The notes beneath the pieces are model-generated. The model made no database searches. It was given only the letters and a program-made list of their open reading frames with translations, and had not been told where the DNA came from. A stretch of 64,000 nucleotides of DNA from Pseudomonas batumici (GTDB lineage Bacteria > Pseudomonadota > Gammaproteobacteria > Pseudomonadales > Pseudomonadaceae): NCBI RefSeq assembly GCF_000820515.1, contig NZ_JXDG01000054.1, forward strand, positions 46,367 to 110,366, in the 5' to 3' direction. The translations under genes and the position numbers were made by a program. Shown here piece after piece: positions 51,401 through 59,153 of the stretch (position 1 is its first letter; every line of letters begins with the position of its first letter).

Positions 51401-52970
51401 GACGCCACCGATCGTCCCGCCTTATCGTTTCATGGCCATCTTGCCCCGTGCGCAGCAAGCGGTGCAGACCCTGTGCAGGTTTGGCGATCAAGTCCGGCAA
51501 TATATGGAGCAGGCGGATCGCTGTGACCAGGAAACCCTGCAACAAGAACATCTTATCGAGATGGCGGGGTTCACCCACGACCTGCAAACCGAATTGTTGC
51601 TCCATGCCCAAGTCACGCTTGATGCCCTCAAGGCTTCCCAAGGGGTGGTTGGCAAGCGGAAGGAATATTTCCAGGGGTTGATCGACAGGGATCTCAACGC
51701 CGACGAAGCCGCGGTGGCCGATAATCTGAAGAGTGCAAAATCAACCGCCTTGGCTGCTGGAGGGAGCAGTGCTGTAGGGCACGGGATGGATACCATGGTC
51801 AATATTGTCGGGATGGCAGCTGGCGGTATGAAGCTTGGTGGTTTTGCACATGCTGCCTCAGCATTAACCAGTGCCTACAGTCAAAGCGAATCATTCTGGG
51901 GCAATCTGCATGATCGCTACGGTTCGCAAAAGCGCCTGCGTGAAGAGTGGAACTTCCAGCGCGACGCGGCGACCGCCGAGGAAGCAGCGCTGCAAAAGCA
52001 GCTGGACGCCCAGGAAATCCAGATCCAGGCCTCGAGGATCTCGGTTAATCAGCAGGCTCGCGGCATCGAACAGGCCAGGGAGATGTATACGTTTCTCACC
52101 CAGACCCGCACCTCCCGGGCATCGCTCTATCGCTGGATGCAAAGCAAGATGGCAACGCTTTATTTCCAGACCTACGATGCGGTGACGGCCCTGTGCTTGT
52201 CGGTGCAGGCCTGCTGGCAGTATGAAATCGGCGATTATGAAACCCATTTCATCCTGCCAGGCGCATGGGTCGACAGCCATCATGGCTTCACGGCTGGCGA
52301 GACGTTGACGCTTGGCCTGCTGCGCATGGAGTCGGCCTATGTCCATCGCTATGAACGGCGCCTGACGATCAGGAAGATGGTCTCGCTGCGCGACTATTTC
52401 GCGCCAGAAGAGTGGTCAGACAAGCTTCAGTTGCTCGAGAGCACCGGTAAACTGGACTTCAACCTCGATAGCCGGTTTTACGACAGCGACTATCCCGGCC
52501 ATTACCTGCGCCAGATCCGGCGTGTATCGGTCACGCTGCCGGCGCTGCTCGGCCCCTATGAAATGGCCTGCATGACGCTCACGCAAATCTCCAGCAAGTT
52601 GTTGATCAAGCCCAGTCTCGGTGGCGCCCGCCATCTCTATGACCCACAGCATCCCGATGCCGATACCACCCATGTGCGCTATAACCTGCGCGCTCAGCCG
52701 CAAGTCGCGGTGTCCGACGGATTGGACGATGACGGCGTCGGCTCGCGCTATTCCTTCGAGGACGATCGCTACGCCTCCTTCGAGCGGACCGGCGCAATCT
52801 CCTCCTGGCAGATCGCCTTTCCAAGGGCTGAGGATTCAGACAAGCAGAGACGGCTTATCGCGTCGCTGACCGACATTATCGTCCAGGTGGAATACACCGC
52901 TCTCGATGGCGGTAGAGACTTTTCCGAAAAAATCGAAGCACTTTTAAATGAGACGGGGTTTCGCCAGTAG
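48435..52970 (+). CDS. Tc toxin A-like protein, C-terminal half (pore and TcB-binding)
   Basis: A 1511-residue protein, start ATG 48435 behind a strong AGGAGG. It begins where classical TcA proteins continue: YPENYIDPELRIVKTQFYEQ (about residues 115-134), then a neuraminidase-like region (about 165-260, YRADYYFLGRKRADDKYYWR). A middle region with AT-rich codons (about 448-555) may be receptor-binding. The C-terminal third is typical TcA: coiled helices, a Gly/Ala-rich membrane hairpin (about 1105-1148, MAAGGMKLGGFAHAASALTS), and FNLDSRFYDSDYPGHYLRQI (about 1340-1360) of the TcB-binding domain. Together with the preceding gene it reconstitutes a full A subunit, like the YenA1/YenA2 split. It should form a translocation channel; no TcB/TcC partner is in view. 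Confidence 0.88.
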   Translation: MTDLTTKLEALSKQRQEALLECYLGAVAARDGDTNVLAAPADLDAYHLFDHHVDTAPKTSTVGEMIASLQRYIHGIYSGDEPGFGQHFDEREVETWRQWESRYAIWAGAEKLQSYPENYIDPELRIVKTQFYEQLEGDLAQGRLNTERAQSSVLAYLEKFEDVADIDVLNGYIDGPFVLSDSTVYRADYYFLGRKRADDKYYWRKAAITLGEGQTRVPPSAWSEWEPIEAGIGDAASVRLTAFGNRLYVFWVSRSSLNEIGESEGPNWDQFDIRFSYRSLSGTWTPSFAVDTVMLERGSGRRKSYQRVRPNMGHNRLLAMTSDSRRDKGGKLMVLGVALSTIDEMQTECYYAWDELLNRVDLDDQEQQHINDLFALYENQNYLQRRIPLLGEKTDYNGWAVGSIRTKDSGDQPEYTRYLDLGATNNAGRSLLVSVRSTIAAYEMWLGNSSVRVHPNAMVQHTFFDIEFSVMGAAYIEMGMIGYGVVFNFKEGNYKPDSCRIGFLKEDGNVGETLDLSLDDSAIVQKYFPALNVGGRYSDTFKYMARLSDNDWKTHDTWLRVTVNGGSAFEISKPFSHRSIVPAPFVPSIWLGTVKVPTGDLPLFRFNGGAGFAKAVPLTANPQIVAVGLGEYSGGTWSMGYQEFEVLLKAPPLNGPSIVLGPENAQSQAGQFLDFGGEFEAARAVEAIRLNTTFGRELVERAALSIDNLLSWDSQHTEEPPLPGSDKPEFLDFQGANGRYFWEIFFHLPHLVAVRLRREMSYEDALGWLHHLFDPSARINPGRTETTAYWRSRPLLMEGDPSFEVASPADPDAIAYSNPIHYRKRIFRDYVETLIEWGDWLYRQLTRDSLTEAKMLYLRAARMMGPAPDVRGASHWTPKTLSELEGARNLEGFDALAPSLSVDTLINLPLTSGHALLAPMLDHPDFRPEINRDLLDVWDILEARLHNLRHYLTLDGQPIDLPLYDTPINPKDLMRAQAGGGGFNLRDILTPPIVPPYRFMAILPRAQQAVQTLCRFGDQVRQYMEQADRCDQETLQQEHLIEMAGFTHDLQTELLLHAQVTLDALKASQGVVGKRKEYFQGLIDRDLNADEAAVADNLKSAKSTALAAGGSSAVGHGMDTMVNIVGMAAGGMKLGGFAHAASALTSAYSQSESFWGNLHDRYGSQKRLREEWNFQRDAATAEEAALQKQLDAQEIQIQASRISVNQQARGIEQAREMYTFLTQTRTSRASLYRWMQSKMATLYFQTYDAVTALCLSVQACWQYEIGDYETHFILPGAWVDSHHGFTAGETLTLGLLRMESAYVHRYERRLTIRKMVSLRDYFAPEEWSDKLQLLESTGKLDFNLDSRFYDSDYPGHYLRQIRRVSVTLPALLGPYEMACMTLTQISSKLLIKPSLGGARHLYDPQHPDADTTHVRYNLRAQPQVAVSDGLDDDGVGSRYSFEDDRYASFERTGAISSWQIAFPRAEDSDKQRRLIASLTDIIVQVEYTALDGGRDFSEKIEALLNETGFRQ

Positions 52971-53054
52971 GACGGAGAGCACACAAGGCTTCGTTCAAGA
53001 CTGGCACGCAGTCGCCCGGACCGACGCAAACACAACCTGTCAGGGAGTGTGGAC

Positions 53055-56000
53055 ATGAACCTGCAAAAACGGATCAATCGGAACCTGTTGGGCACGGCAG
53101 CCGACCTGCCCACGAGCACCTGGCCTCCCGAATGGAGGAGACGCACGGGAGCAGGTTTCAGCGGTGCCGATCTCATCTATGTCTCAAGCAACGACACCCA
53201 GCGTCGGTACGTCTATCTCTATGGCGAAGCGGAAGCCGCGATCGAATTCGATCTGCCAATCGACCTCCTCCTGACGGCGGAGGGCGGATATCAAGTCAGG
53301 TTCCTGTATCAGCCGACGCAGCGAGCGAGCGAAAATCCCAGGGTGGTGGCGTATTTCAACGCTGGGGTGCATTTCTGGACACGTGAGTTGCAGACGAGCA
53401 CCGCGCACGCTGCCGTGGCGCAGCCAGGCGATTGGCTGATCTGCGATGACAGCATTGATCTGAACGATGCAAACACCCAGCCAAAGGCTCTCCTGGCCTT
53501 GCAATCCGGACTCTTCGATCCATTGGCCGCTACCGATGCAACGACCGAGCCCGAGAATGATCAGCAGGTCGCGCAAGAACCGGGCTGGCCGCTCGGCCCG
53601 GGCGAGCTGCATTTTTCCGGCAAGGCCCTGGGGACGGAGGTCTCTCCCGAGATGGCCGAAGGGGTGTCGGTGTTCGTGCATCTCAAGCCGCTGGCGCTGA
53701 GCACCAATGAACCCAAGCCCGAGTTTGGCGGGGCCCGCGCCCGTTATTGGGTGGAAAAGGGCGGCCGCACCTATATGCCGATCTGTCGAGGGGGAGGGAC
53801 GCACGTTCTCACCCTGCCGGTGACTGCGGACTGCGGATGGGCGGGCGCCGGGATTTATATCGGCACCAGCGCCTATGCCTCCTTTACCGATCAGAGCGAG
53901 GCAGGGCAGGCTGGCCTGCAAGTGATACCTACAGACCCCGACGCGGATGACGAGGCCCAGCATATCGCCAAAGCCTGGGACATTCGCAACGATGCCGACG
54001 AGGATGACCTCGGTGTCAACGGCCGGACGGCAACCCTGTGCTTCGAAAGTGTCTACCATGCCGCCCCCTATGAGGCGTTGGCCTGCATCGTCGGGCCCTA
54101 CAAGCTCGACATCACCGACCACCGGCAGCCCGACTATTGGCCAAGCGTCGAGGAGGGGGAGACCATCGATCTTCAGGTGAAGGTGAATTACGCCGTCTCT
54201 GGCAAGCCGGAACCCGGCGTTGCCGTCGAATGGCGCCACGGGAGCAACCTTCTGGAAACCGAGCTTACCGGGGAGGGTGGTTGGGCTGTATTCAGCTATC
54301 AGCCAACTGCCGATGCCACGGTTATCGCGGTCGTCGACAGCCCTTACAAGCCTGAAGCCGACACGCAGGACTTTGTCGTCAAAACCATCCCGACCCGCCT
54401 ATGGGCGCAGTTCGAACTCAGCGTCGATGGAACGGAAATTTCACCCGACGACCATTGGTGGATTCTGCCCGGCCAGTCCTACCAACTGACCCTCAAACCA
54501 CGCGCCGGCAGCGTGCTGATCGGTCAGGATCTGGCGCTCGCCGTCGATCCCGCGCAAAGCCTGCAACTCGAGCCGACGGGGGCTCGACCCCTGGCCGCGG
54601 GCGGCCTCACCTGGCGCGTCACGACGGCGGCAGATGCCAGTGGCGCCTTTGCACTGCGCCTCGACTGCAGGCGCTTCAAACAACCGCCGATATTGAATGG
54701 CACGACCAACAAGTTACCTGCCTTGACCATCGACGAGGCGCCTGACGACCGGCTCGATCCGATGGCTGCGGTGGCTACGCTGACGGCGGTAGTGCCGCAC
54801 TATAACGGCATGCTGAGCACCGACGAGATCAGCGTCACCTGGACCGGGGCGGCCGGCAGCCCTGCGGAGGGGTCGCATACCACGTCACCGATTGAGGTGG
54901 GAACGATAGGGGAGAAGACGATCCCATTGCCGGTGTCGGTGATCGCCTTCAGTCTGGGCAAGCCGGTGACAGTCAGCTACACCGTGATTCGCGATGGCTC
55001 GTCGTTACCGGCCTCGGACCCCCTCACGCTGCCTGTTGGCGTCTTGCCGCAGAGCGCGCTGGAACCCAGCCGGCCGCGTATCCTCGAGGCCGCGCAGGAG
55101 GGCAATGGCGCCGAGCTGGACGTGGGCACGTTGACTGGAAACGGTACTTTGCGCATCAATAGCTGGCCGCTTATTGCCGCGGGGCAGTACGTGTGGCTGC
55201 GCCTGAAGGGCTTCAAACCCGATAACTTGGCCTATGACGTCACGCTATGGGAGCCGCCCAACAAAGTTTCCAGCGACTGGGTGTCAGCTGGCTTCGCGAC
55301 CAACGTCGCGCAGAACGCGTACCTGCGGGCGCTGAAGGACGGCAGCACATTGACGGTGGAGTTCAAGGCCTCCTTCAACCAGAGCACCGAAGAAAGCCAG
55401 GCCACTCCCTTCCCGCCGCGCACCTATACCATCCGCGCGGTACTGGACTTGCGCGCCCCCAGCATCAAGCAGGCCACCGGCACCGCCCCCACCCAACAAC
55501 TCAATCCCGTGGCGGCCAAGGATGCCCTGACCGTGGTGATTCCGGACTACGGTGTCCAACCCGGCGATCAGGTCAGCGTGACCTGGGCAGGCACTGCTGA
55601 AGAGGGTTCCTACGTCACCACACCACAAGCACTTCCCCCCAACCGCGAGATCGCGATCCCTATCGAGGTGATCGCTTTCAACCTGGGCCGGTCGGTAACG
55701 GTCAGCTACACCGTGACCCGTAACAACAATGAACCGCTGCCGTCTGACCCACTCAATCTGGCGGTACAGACCCTCGCCGAAGACTATCTGCTGGGCGCCA
55801 AGCCGAAGATTCTGCAGGCCGCCAACCAGGGTAGTGGTACTGAACTGGATCTGAATTCCATCAGTGCCAATGCGACCTGCTGGGTCGGCATCTGGCCGCT
55901 TATCGCCCCGGATCAGGATGTGTGGCTGCGCCTCAAGGGGACCAAGGCCGACGGGACAGTCCCCTATGACCTGAATATCTGGGCACCGCCGCCACGGGGC

Positions 56001-57716
56001 CCAAGGACCAGTCCAGTCTGGATCGATCAAGGGTCCTATGAAGTCCCGGCCGCCTATAGCTACCTGAAGGAATTGAAGGATGGCAGTACCCTGACAATGG
56101 AGTTCAAGGCGGACCTCAGTAAAACCACCAACGAAGCCAATGCAATCACCTTCCCGCTCCGTACCTACACGGTCAAACTGGAGTTGGCCGGACCGACCCT
56201 CGACAGCGTTAAAGACGCCAGCAACGAAGAGGTCGAGGAGGGTGAACTCACCGTCAGCACCACGTTGAAACTCTCGGGTCTGGCGAGCGAGGGCCAGAAA
56301 GTCGAGATCTTTGACGGCAGTGGAGCAGGCGCGGTTTCCAAGGGCCAGACGACAGCCGATCTAACAACCGGTATCTGGACCCACAATATAACCGTCGTAG
56401 AAGGCGAGCGCCGCCTCTACGCCAAGGCACTTTATCCCGTCGACGGCTCGGTATACTCGAACGTACGCAAGCTCAAGGTCGTGGCGCTGGTCCCACCGAC
56501 CCTCGACAGCGTTAAAGACGACAACAACGAAGAGGTCCAGGAGGGCGAGCTCACCGTCAGCACCAGGTTGAAACTGTCGGGTCAGGCGAGCAAAGGCCAG
56601 AAAGTCGAGATCTTTGACGGCAGTGGAGCAGGTGCGGTTTCCAAGGGCCAGGCGACAGCCGATCGAACAAACGGTATCTGGACCCACGATATAACCGTCG
56701 CAGAAGAAGCCTGCCGCCTCTACGCCAAGTCGCTCTATCACAGCGGCGGCTCAGTATTCTCGAACGTGCGCAAGCTCACGGTCGTGGCGCTAGTCAAACC
56801 GACTATTGTCAGTCTCAAAGACGCCAACGATAAAGAAGTCCCTGCGGATATCCTCAACCGCTACACCGTCAGTACCAGGTTGAAACTGTCGGGTCAGGCA
56901 AGCAGGGGCCAGAAAATCGAGATTGTCGATGGCTGGTACGAAGACGAAGTTTTCAAGGGCCAGGCGACAGCCAATTCAGTAACCGGCACGTGGGAGTGCA
57001 CTTTAACCGTCGCACCTGCATCGTACTCCTTCTTTGCCAAGTCGCTCTATCACAGCGGCAACCCGGTATATTCGACCGTACGCCACGTCAATGTCGTTCC
57101 GCTGGTCATCCCGACCCTTGAGAGTGTCAGAGGCACCGGCAATCAAGAGGTCCCAGATGGCGAGATCACCTTCAGCACAAGCTTGACACTGCGTGGTAAG
57201 GCGAGCAGGAAGCAAACAGTCGAGATCTTCGAGGGATCTGGAGCCAGCGCGGTGCCCTTGGACCAAGCGACAGGCGATGTACTGAACGGCAGTTGGATGC
57301 AGTTCGTAACCCTCGCAGAAGGACCCCGCCGCCTCTACGTCAAGTCGCTCTATCACAGCGGCAACCCGGTCTACTCAAACGTACGTACGCTTATTGTAAC
57401 GGTGTTGGTCCCACCGACCCTTGAAAGTGTCAAAGACGCCAACGGTCGAGAGGTCCAGGACTTCGGAAACACCAGTAGTACCACGTTGAAACTGTCGGGT
57501 AAGGCGAGCAAGCGCTGTTCCGTCGAGATATTCGAGGGTACAGGAAACACCGCGGTTTCAATGGGCGTGGCGACAGGCAATTCAGTAAGCGGCAGTTGGA
57601 CTATCACCATATCCATCGGAAGAATAGCAGGAGGACGCCGCCTTTACGCCAAGTCGCTCTATCACAGCGGCAACCCGGTCTACTCAAACGTACGCAACGT
57701 CATCTTCGTGCCGTGA
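53055..57716 (+). CDS. Giant Ig-like repeat protein linked to the split TcA
   Basis: A 1553-residue protein, ATG 53055 with AGGGAG 7 bases upstream; GTG 53049 is less likely. No signal peptide. The N-terminal 390 residues (MNLQKRINRNLLGTAADLPT) match no family known to me. A Big-like module lies near 389-430 (GVAVEWRHGSNLLETELTGE). Two homologous segments of about 230 residues follow (about 569-796 and 817-1040; VSYTVIRDG and VSYTVTRNN). Five modules of about 101 residues (1047-1553) come last, each with a TLKLSG core and the ending YAKSLYHSGNPVYSNVR. The first two modules are almost identical at the DNA level. Distance and strand suggest an operon with the two TcA halves. A binding or scaffold role is inference. 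Confidence 0.75.
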   Translation: MNLQKRINRNLLGTAADLPTSTWPPEWRRRTGAGFSGADLIYVSSNDTQRRYVYLYGEAEAAIEFDLPIDLLLTAEGGYQVRFLYQPTQRASENPRVVAYFNAGVHFWTRELQTSTAHAAVAQPGDWLICDDSIDLNDANTQPKALLALQSGLFDPLAATDATTEPENDQQVAQEPGWPLGPGELHFSGKALGTEVSPEMAEGVSVFVHLKPLALSTNEPKPEFGGARARYWVEKGGRTYMPICRGGGTHVLTLPVTADCGWAGAGIYIGTSAYASFTDQSEAGQAGLQVIPTDPDADDEAQHIAKAWDIRNDADEDDLGVNGRTATLCFESVYHAAPYEALACIVGPYKLDITDHRQPDYWPSVEEGETIDLQVKVNYAVSGKPEPGVAVEWRHGSNLLETELTGEGGWAVFSYQPTADATVIAVVDSPYKPEADTQDFVVKTIPTRLWAQFELSVDGTEISPDDHWWILPGQSYQLTLKPRAGSVLIGQDLALAVDPAQSLQLEPTGARPLAAGGLTWRVTTAADASGAFALRLDCRRFKQPPILNGTTNKLPALTIDEAPDDRLDPMAAVATLTAVVPHYNGMLSTDEISVTWTGAAGSPAEGSHTTSPIEVGTIGEKTIPLPVSVIAFSLGKPVTVSYTVIRDGSSLPASDPLTLPVGVLPQSALEPSRPRILEAAQEGNGAELDVGTLTGNGTLRINSWPLIAAGQYVWLRLKGFKPDNLAYDVTLWEPPNKVSSDWVSAGFATNVAQNAYLRALKDGSTLTVEFKASFNQSTEESQATPFPPRTYTIRAVLDLRAPSIKQATGTAPTQQLNPVAAKDALTVVIPDYGVQPGDQVSVTWAGTAEEGSYVTTPQALPPNREIAIPIEVIAFNLGRSVTVSYTVTRNNNEPLPSDPLNLAVQTLAEDYLLGAKPKILQAANQGSGTELDLNSISANATCWVGIWPLIAPDQDVWLRLKGTKADGTVPYDLNIWAPPPRGPRTSPVWIDQGSYEVPAAYSYLKELKDGSTLTMEFKADLSKTTNEANAITFPLRTYTVKLELAGPTLDSVKDASNEEVEEGELTVSTTLKLSGLASEGQKVEIFDGSGAGAVSKGQTTADLTTGIWTHNITVVEGERRLYAKALYPVDGSVYSNVRKLKVVALVPPTLDSVKDDNNEEVQEGELTVSTRLKLSGQASKGQKVEIFDGSGAGAVSKGQATADRTNGIWTHDITVAEEACRLYAKSLYHSGGSVFSNVRKLTVVALVKPTIVSLKDANDKEVPADILNRYTVSTRLKLSGQASRGQKIEIVDGWYEDEVFKGQATANSVTGTWECTLTVAPASYSFFAKSLYHSGNPVYSTVRHVNVVPLVIPTLESVRGTGNQEVPDGEITFSTSLTLRGKASRKQTVEIFEGSGASAVPLDQATGDVLNGSWMQFVTLAEGPRRLYVKSLYHSGNPVYSNVRTLIVTVLVPPTLESVKDANGREVQDFGNTSSTTLKLSGKASKRCSVEIFEGTGNTAVSMGVATGNSVSGSWTITISIGRIAGGRRLYAKSLYHSGNPVYSNVRNVIFVP
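56193..57713 (+). repeat. Five tandem ~303-bp coding repeats
   Basis: Units begin at 56193, 56496, 56799, 57111 and 57414, giving periods of 303, 303, 312 and 303 bases. Units 1 and 2 share long identical stretches (for example GTCGAGATCTTTGACGGCAG); units 3-5 are more diverged. They encode Ig-like modules at the C-terminus of the third large protein. Confidence 0.92.
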
Positions 57717-57798
57717 CGGGCGATGACCGACGACTGACCGCCCGGCTAGGCGTGAGCCGGGCATGCCTTCTGGAAAAGACGGACGGTGCCGACAGTTA

Positions 57799-57835
57799 TT
57801 GACTGCTTATCTATAAAACAGATAACAGTTAGAGA
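57799..57835. repeat. Right copy of hairpin repeat flanking the Tc-like block
   Basis: GACTGCTTATCTATAAAACA followed by GATAACAGTTAGAGA. It folds through TTATCT/AGATAA and ACTG/CAGT. It shares CAGTTAGAGA and TTATC-ATAAA with the left copy in direct orientation, and GATAACAGTTAG (12 bases) in inverted orientation. Confidence 0.6.
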
Positions 57836-57907
57836 AATTACCCGTTATATGGATATTCGATCTGGTTCTATGATGACTGCAACCTCACCCGAGGACAGGA
57901 GTCAGTC

Positions 57908-59062
57908 ATGCAAACGTGCCCCAATAGCGTCAAACCCGGAATCCGGCCTTTAGGCCACCTGCAGCATCCCCGCGAAGTCATTCGCCAGTTCACCCCCAAC
58001 TGGTTCGCCGCCACCATGGGCACCGGTGTCCTGGCACTGGCCCTGGCGCAGTTGCCGATTGAAGTTCCGGGCCAGCGTGCCTTCGCCGAAGGCCTGTGGC
58101 TGTTCAATATCCTGCTGTTCGCCGTGTTCAGCCTGCTCTACGGCGCGCGCTGGGTGTTGTTCTTCCATGAGGCGCGGCGGATTTTCGGGCATTCCACGGT
58201 CTCGATGTTCTTCGGCACCATTCCCATGGGGCTGGCGACCATCATCAATGGTTTCCTGCTGTTTGGCGTGCCGCGCTGGGGCGACGGCGCGGTGCAGGTC
58301 GCCGAAGTGCTGTGGTGGATCGACGTGGCCATGTCCCTGGCCTGCGGCGTGCTGATTCCCTACCTGATGTTCACCCGCCAGGAGCACAGCATCGACCAGA
58401 TGACGGCGGTCTGGCTGTTGCCGGTGGTGGCCGCGGAAGTGGCGGCGGCCAGCGGTAGCCTGCTGGCGCCGCACCTGCTCGATACCCATATGCAGTTCAA
58501 CGTGTTGATCACCAGTTATGTGCTCTGGGCGTTCTCGGTGCCGGTGGCGTTCAGCATCCTGGTGATCCTGCTGCTGCGCATGGCCCTGCATAAATTGCCC
58601 CATGAAAACATGGCGGCCTCGAGCTGGCTGGCGCTGGGCCCGATCGGTACCGGAGCCTTGGGCATGCTGTTGCTGGGCGCGGACTCGCCAGCGATTTTTG
58701 CCGCCAACGGCTTCGCCGGCATCGGTGAAATCGCCAGCGGGTTGGGCCTGGTCGCCGGGATCATTCTCTGGGGCTTCGGCCTGTGGTGGATGCTGATGGC
58801 GGTGCTGATCACCCTGCGTTACCTGCGTCGCGGCATCCCGTTCAATCTCGGCTGGTGGGGCTACACCTTCCCCCTGGGCGTCTACTCCCTGGCGACCTTG
58901 AAACTGGGCAGCACCCTGCACCTGGGCTTTTTCAGTGGTTTCGGCCTGCTGCTGGTGGCCTTGCTGGCGGTGCTCTGGCTGATTGTCGGCTCGCGGACCC
59001 TGCGCGGTGCCTATAAAGGCGAGCTTTTTGTTTCGCCTTGCCTGGCAGGAATAGCGAAATAG
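57908..59062 (+). CDS. TDT family transporter (tellurite-resistance/dicarboxylate type)
   Basis: A 384-residue membrane protein with about ten hydrophobic segments, start at 57908 after AGGAG. The motif QFTPNWFAATMGTGVLALAL (about residues 27-46) is characteristic of the TDT family (TehA, Mae1, SSU1). FGTIPMGLATIINGFLLFGV (about 100-119), GTGALGMLLLGAD and the C-terminal NLGWWGYTFPLGVYSLATL also fit. Members move C4-dicarboxylates, sulfite or tellurite-related anions; which applies cannot be read. It stands alone downstream of the Tc-like block. Confidence 0.88.
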   Translation: MQTCPNSVKPGIRPLGHLQHPREVIRQFTPNWFAATMGTGVLALALAQLPIEVPGQRAFAEGLWLFNILLFAVFSLLYGARWVLFFHEARRIFGHSTVSMFFGTIPMGLATIINGFLLFGVPRWGDGAVQVAEVLWWIDVAMSLACGVLIPYLMFTRQEHSIDQMTAVWLLPVVAAEVAAASGSLLAPHLLDTHMQFNVLITSYVLWAFSVPVAFSILVILLLRMALHKLPHENMAASSWLALGPIGTGALGMLLLGADSPAIFAANGFAGIGEIASGLGLVAGIILWGFGLWWMLMAVLITLRYLRRGIPFNLGWWGYTFPLGVYSLATLKLGSTLHLGFFSGFGLLLVALLAVLWLIVGSRTLRGAYKGELFVSPCLAGIAK

Positions 59063-59153
59063 TTGCCCGATATTAGGTAAGGTTGTGGCCCGGGGGCGGT
59101 GATCCGCCTTCCAACAAGAAAGCCGCTCTCGGCGCCACTCAGGTACAGGGAAG

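Noticed and set aside
56193..57713. Tandem repeats considered as a CRISPR array
   Set aside because: The period is about 303 bases, in frame and coding; there are no short identical repeats with spacers and no cas genes.
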